Assembly: GCA_018609925.1 (NCBI GenBank)
Contig: JAHEOG010000095.1
Span: 1-6,971 of the forward strand
Direction: 5' to 3'
DNA: 6,971 bases
Source: Gammaproteobacteria bacterium
GTDB lineage: Bacteria; Pseudomonadota; Gammaproteobacteria; Thiohalorhabdales; Thiohalorhabdaceae
Each line of letters begins with the position of its first letter. Positions within the stretch are counted from its first letter, which is position 1. The notes under the pieces were generated by a model. That model was not told the origin of the DNA. It was given only the letters and a program-made list of their open reading frames with translations, and made no database searches. The translations under genes and the position numbers were made by a program. This document shows positions 6,382 through 6,971 of this stretch, in pieces.

Positions 6382-6443
6382 GGCGCCCCCCGGGCGCCGG
6401 TGGGCCTACGGCCCGCCGTGATAGCCGTCCCGGGAGCGCTCAT
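6378..6443 (-). CDS. Possible 21-codon mini-ORF bridging mnhC and mnhD
   Basis: An ATG at 6441-6443 overlaps the mnhC stop (ATGA). Its reading frame runs 21 codons to a TGA at 6378-6380 that overlaps the TTG start of mnhD (TTGA). The peptide starts MSAPGTAITAGRRP and is rich in Ala, Gly, Pro and Arg with no acidic residue, so it looks like translated leader rather than a folded protein. No good Shine-Dalgarno site precedes it, so it would depend on reinitiation after mnhC. A plausible role is to carry ribosomes through the two hairpins to the mnhD start. A chance origin is possible, because open frames of this size are common in GC-rich DNA. Confidence 0.35.
   Translation of the reverse strand: MSAPGTAITAGRRPTGARGAP
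6382..6398 (-). promoter_or_regulatory. GC hairpin abutting the mnhD start codon
   Basis: On the transcript GGCGCCC-GGG-GGGCGCC, a perfect 7-bp, all-GC stem with a 3-nt loop, ending directly at the TTG of mnhD. The only G-rich candidate ribosome site for mnhD is the loop and 3' arm of this stem, so the hairpin would hide it. Confidence 0.6.
6398..6418 (-). promoter_or_regulatory. Second hairpin in the mnhC-mnhD gap
   Basis: On the transcript GGGCC-GTA-GGCCC, a perfect 5-bp stem with a 3-nt loop (6402-6414), extended by CGG/CCG pairs on the other side of one C-A mismatch. It sits just upstream of the start-proximal hairpin and shares one base with it. No T-run follows, so it does not look like an intrinsic terminator. 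Confidence 0.5.
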
Positions 6444-6793
6444 TCGGGATCGTCGGAATCGGGGATCTGTTCGTCCTCGACGGTGCCGAACCGCTCCCAT
6501 ATGCGCACGACGAGGGCCAGGCCAACCGCGGTGGTGGCGATCCCCACCACAATGGCGGTCAGGATCAGGACGTGGGGCAGGGGATTGGCGTAGCGGGTCA
6601 GACCCTCGGTCAGGATGGGAGGCGCCCCGCCATCGGCCTTCGCGATGGTGATGTAGAAGATGAATACCGAGGTCTGGAAGACGTTGAGCCCGATCAGCTT
6701 CTTGACCATGTTGCCGTGGGCGATCACCACGTAGAAGCCCGCCATCATCAGGAAGATGACTAGCCAGTAGTTGTAGAGCCCCAGCCAGGCCAT
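6440..6793 (-). CDS. mnhC: Na+/H+ antiporter subunit C (MnhC/MrpC, NuoK-like)
   Basis: Complete 117-residue membrane protein of the NuoK/MrpC family, a small scaffold subunit of Mrp-type antiporters that packs beside the D-type subunits. Seen: three hydrophobic helices at about 8-25, 33-51 and 72-97; the family motif KKLIGLNVFQTSVFIFYI (31-48); and the highly conserved block NPLPHVLILTAIVVGIATTAVGL (70-92), the hallmark of MrpC/NuoK. Length matches MrpC (about 110-120). The ATG at 6791-6793 is 2 nt after the mnhB stop, and GGGGAGG lies 10 nt upstream inside the mnhB end. The last dozen or so residues (from VEDEQI to the end) are strongly acidic and presumably cytosolic. An acidic tail would suit a salt-adapted cell but is weak evidence. 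The following gap to mnhD is 58 nt. Confidence 0.96.
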   Translation of the reverse strand: MAWLGLYNYWLVIFLMMAGFYVVIAHGNMVKKLIGLNVFQTSVFIFYITIAKADGGAPPILTEGLTRYANPLPHVLILTAIVVGIATTAVGLALVVRIWERFGTVEDEQIPDSDDPE

Positions 6794-6795
6794 CT

Positions 6796-6971
6796 TTAGC
6801 CGTCCTCCCCTTGATCGCCCTGGCTCCGGTCCCGGGAAGGCGACCGGGCGAAGCCCAGGAACACGGTCACCATCACCGCCGCCACGGTGATGCCCACGCC
6901 CAGCTCGATCAGCAGGATGCCCAGGTGCTGCCCGTGGCGCGGATCGTGGGCGAGGGCGTCGTAGTCGAGGA
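6796..6971 (-). CDS. mnhB: Na+/H+ antiporter subunit B (MnhB/MrpB), C-terminal end only
   Basis: The last 57 residues of an MnhB-family protein; the rest lies beyond the right edge. Seen: HLGILLIELGVGITVAAVMVTVFLGF, matching the conserved last helix of MrpB (G-x-x-L-x-E-x-G-V-G-x-T-V pattern), preceded by a polar segment and followed by a short charged tail ending in TAA at 6796-6798. The identification rests on this motif and on mnhC following 2 nt downstream, the standard B-C-D order. A MnhB domain also occurs fused or duplicated in MrpA-like proteins, so whether the full protein is a stand-alone MnhB cannot be settled here. Confidence 0.88.
   Translation of the reverse strand, partial: LDYDALAHDPRHGQHLGILLIELGVGITVAAVMVTVFLGFARSPSRDRSQGDQGEDG

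Overview
The window is about 7 kb of GC-rich bacterial DNA coding almost entirely on the minus strand. It reads as one tightly packed run of genes from the right edge to the left edge. The layout fits a Mrp/Mnh-type multisubunit cation/proton antiporter cluster, followed by a HAD-family phosphatase and a UbiH-type flavin monooxygenase. The UbiH-family gene suggests a ubiquinone-making proteobacterium. The high GC content and the Mrp-type module would suit a halophilic or alkaliphilic gammaproteobacterium of the Ectothiorhodospiraceae kind, but that placement is a guess from gene content only.

In transcription order (right to left): the C-terminus of MnhB (6796-6971, cut by the window edge); MnhC (6440-6793); MnhD with a forced TTG start (4903-6381); a second D-type subunit with NuoL/MrpA-like helix 7-8 motifs (3431-4906); an unnamed 77-residue two-helix membrane protein (3201-3434); and a third, longer D-type subunit (1517-3208). 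After a 63-nt gap comes a HAD phosphatase (773-1453). After a further 59-nt gap comes a UbiH/UbiF/COQ6-family hydroxylase (1-713, cut by the left edge). The antiporter junctions are nearly all overlapping (ATGA, ATGA, an 8-nt overlap) or 2 nt apart, which implies one transcript with translational coupling. I see no convincing promoter or terminator, so the promoter is presumably to the right of the window.

The antiporter genes would build a membrane complex that exchanges protons for monovalent cations. MnhB and MnhC are the small scaffold subunits. The three D-type proteins are homologues of the complex I proton-pumping subunits NuoL/M/N. There are three such subunits in series and no full-length MrpA in the window, so this is not the classical MrpABCDEFG arrangement. 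The E, F, G and MrpA-C-terminal-like parts would have to lie to the right.

The points most worth a second look are: (1) the mnhC-mnhD junction, where a 21-codon mini-ORF starts on the mnhC stop and ends on the mnhD TTG start, running through two GC-rich hairpins that abut the start codon; (2) the unnamed small membrane protein with a glutamate in its first helix; (3) the third D-type subunit, which has Asn in place of the usual TM7 lysine and carries a long charged C-terminal segment plus an extra helix.
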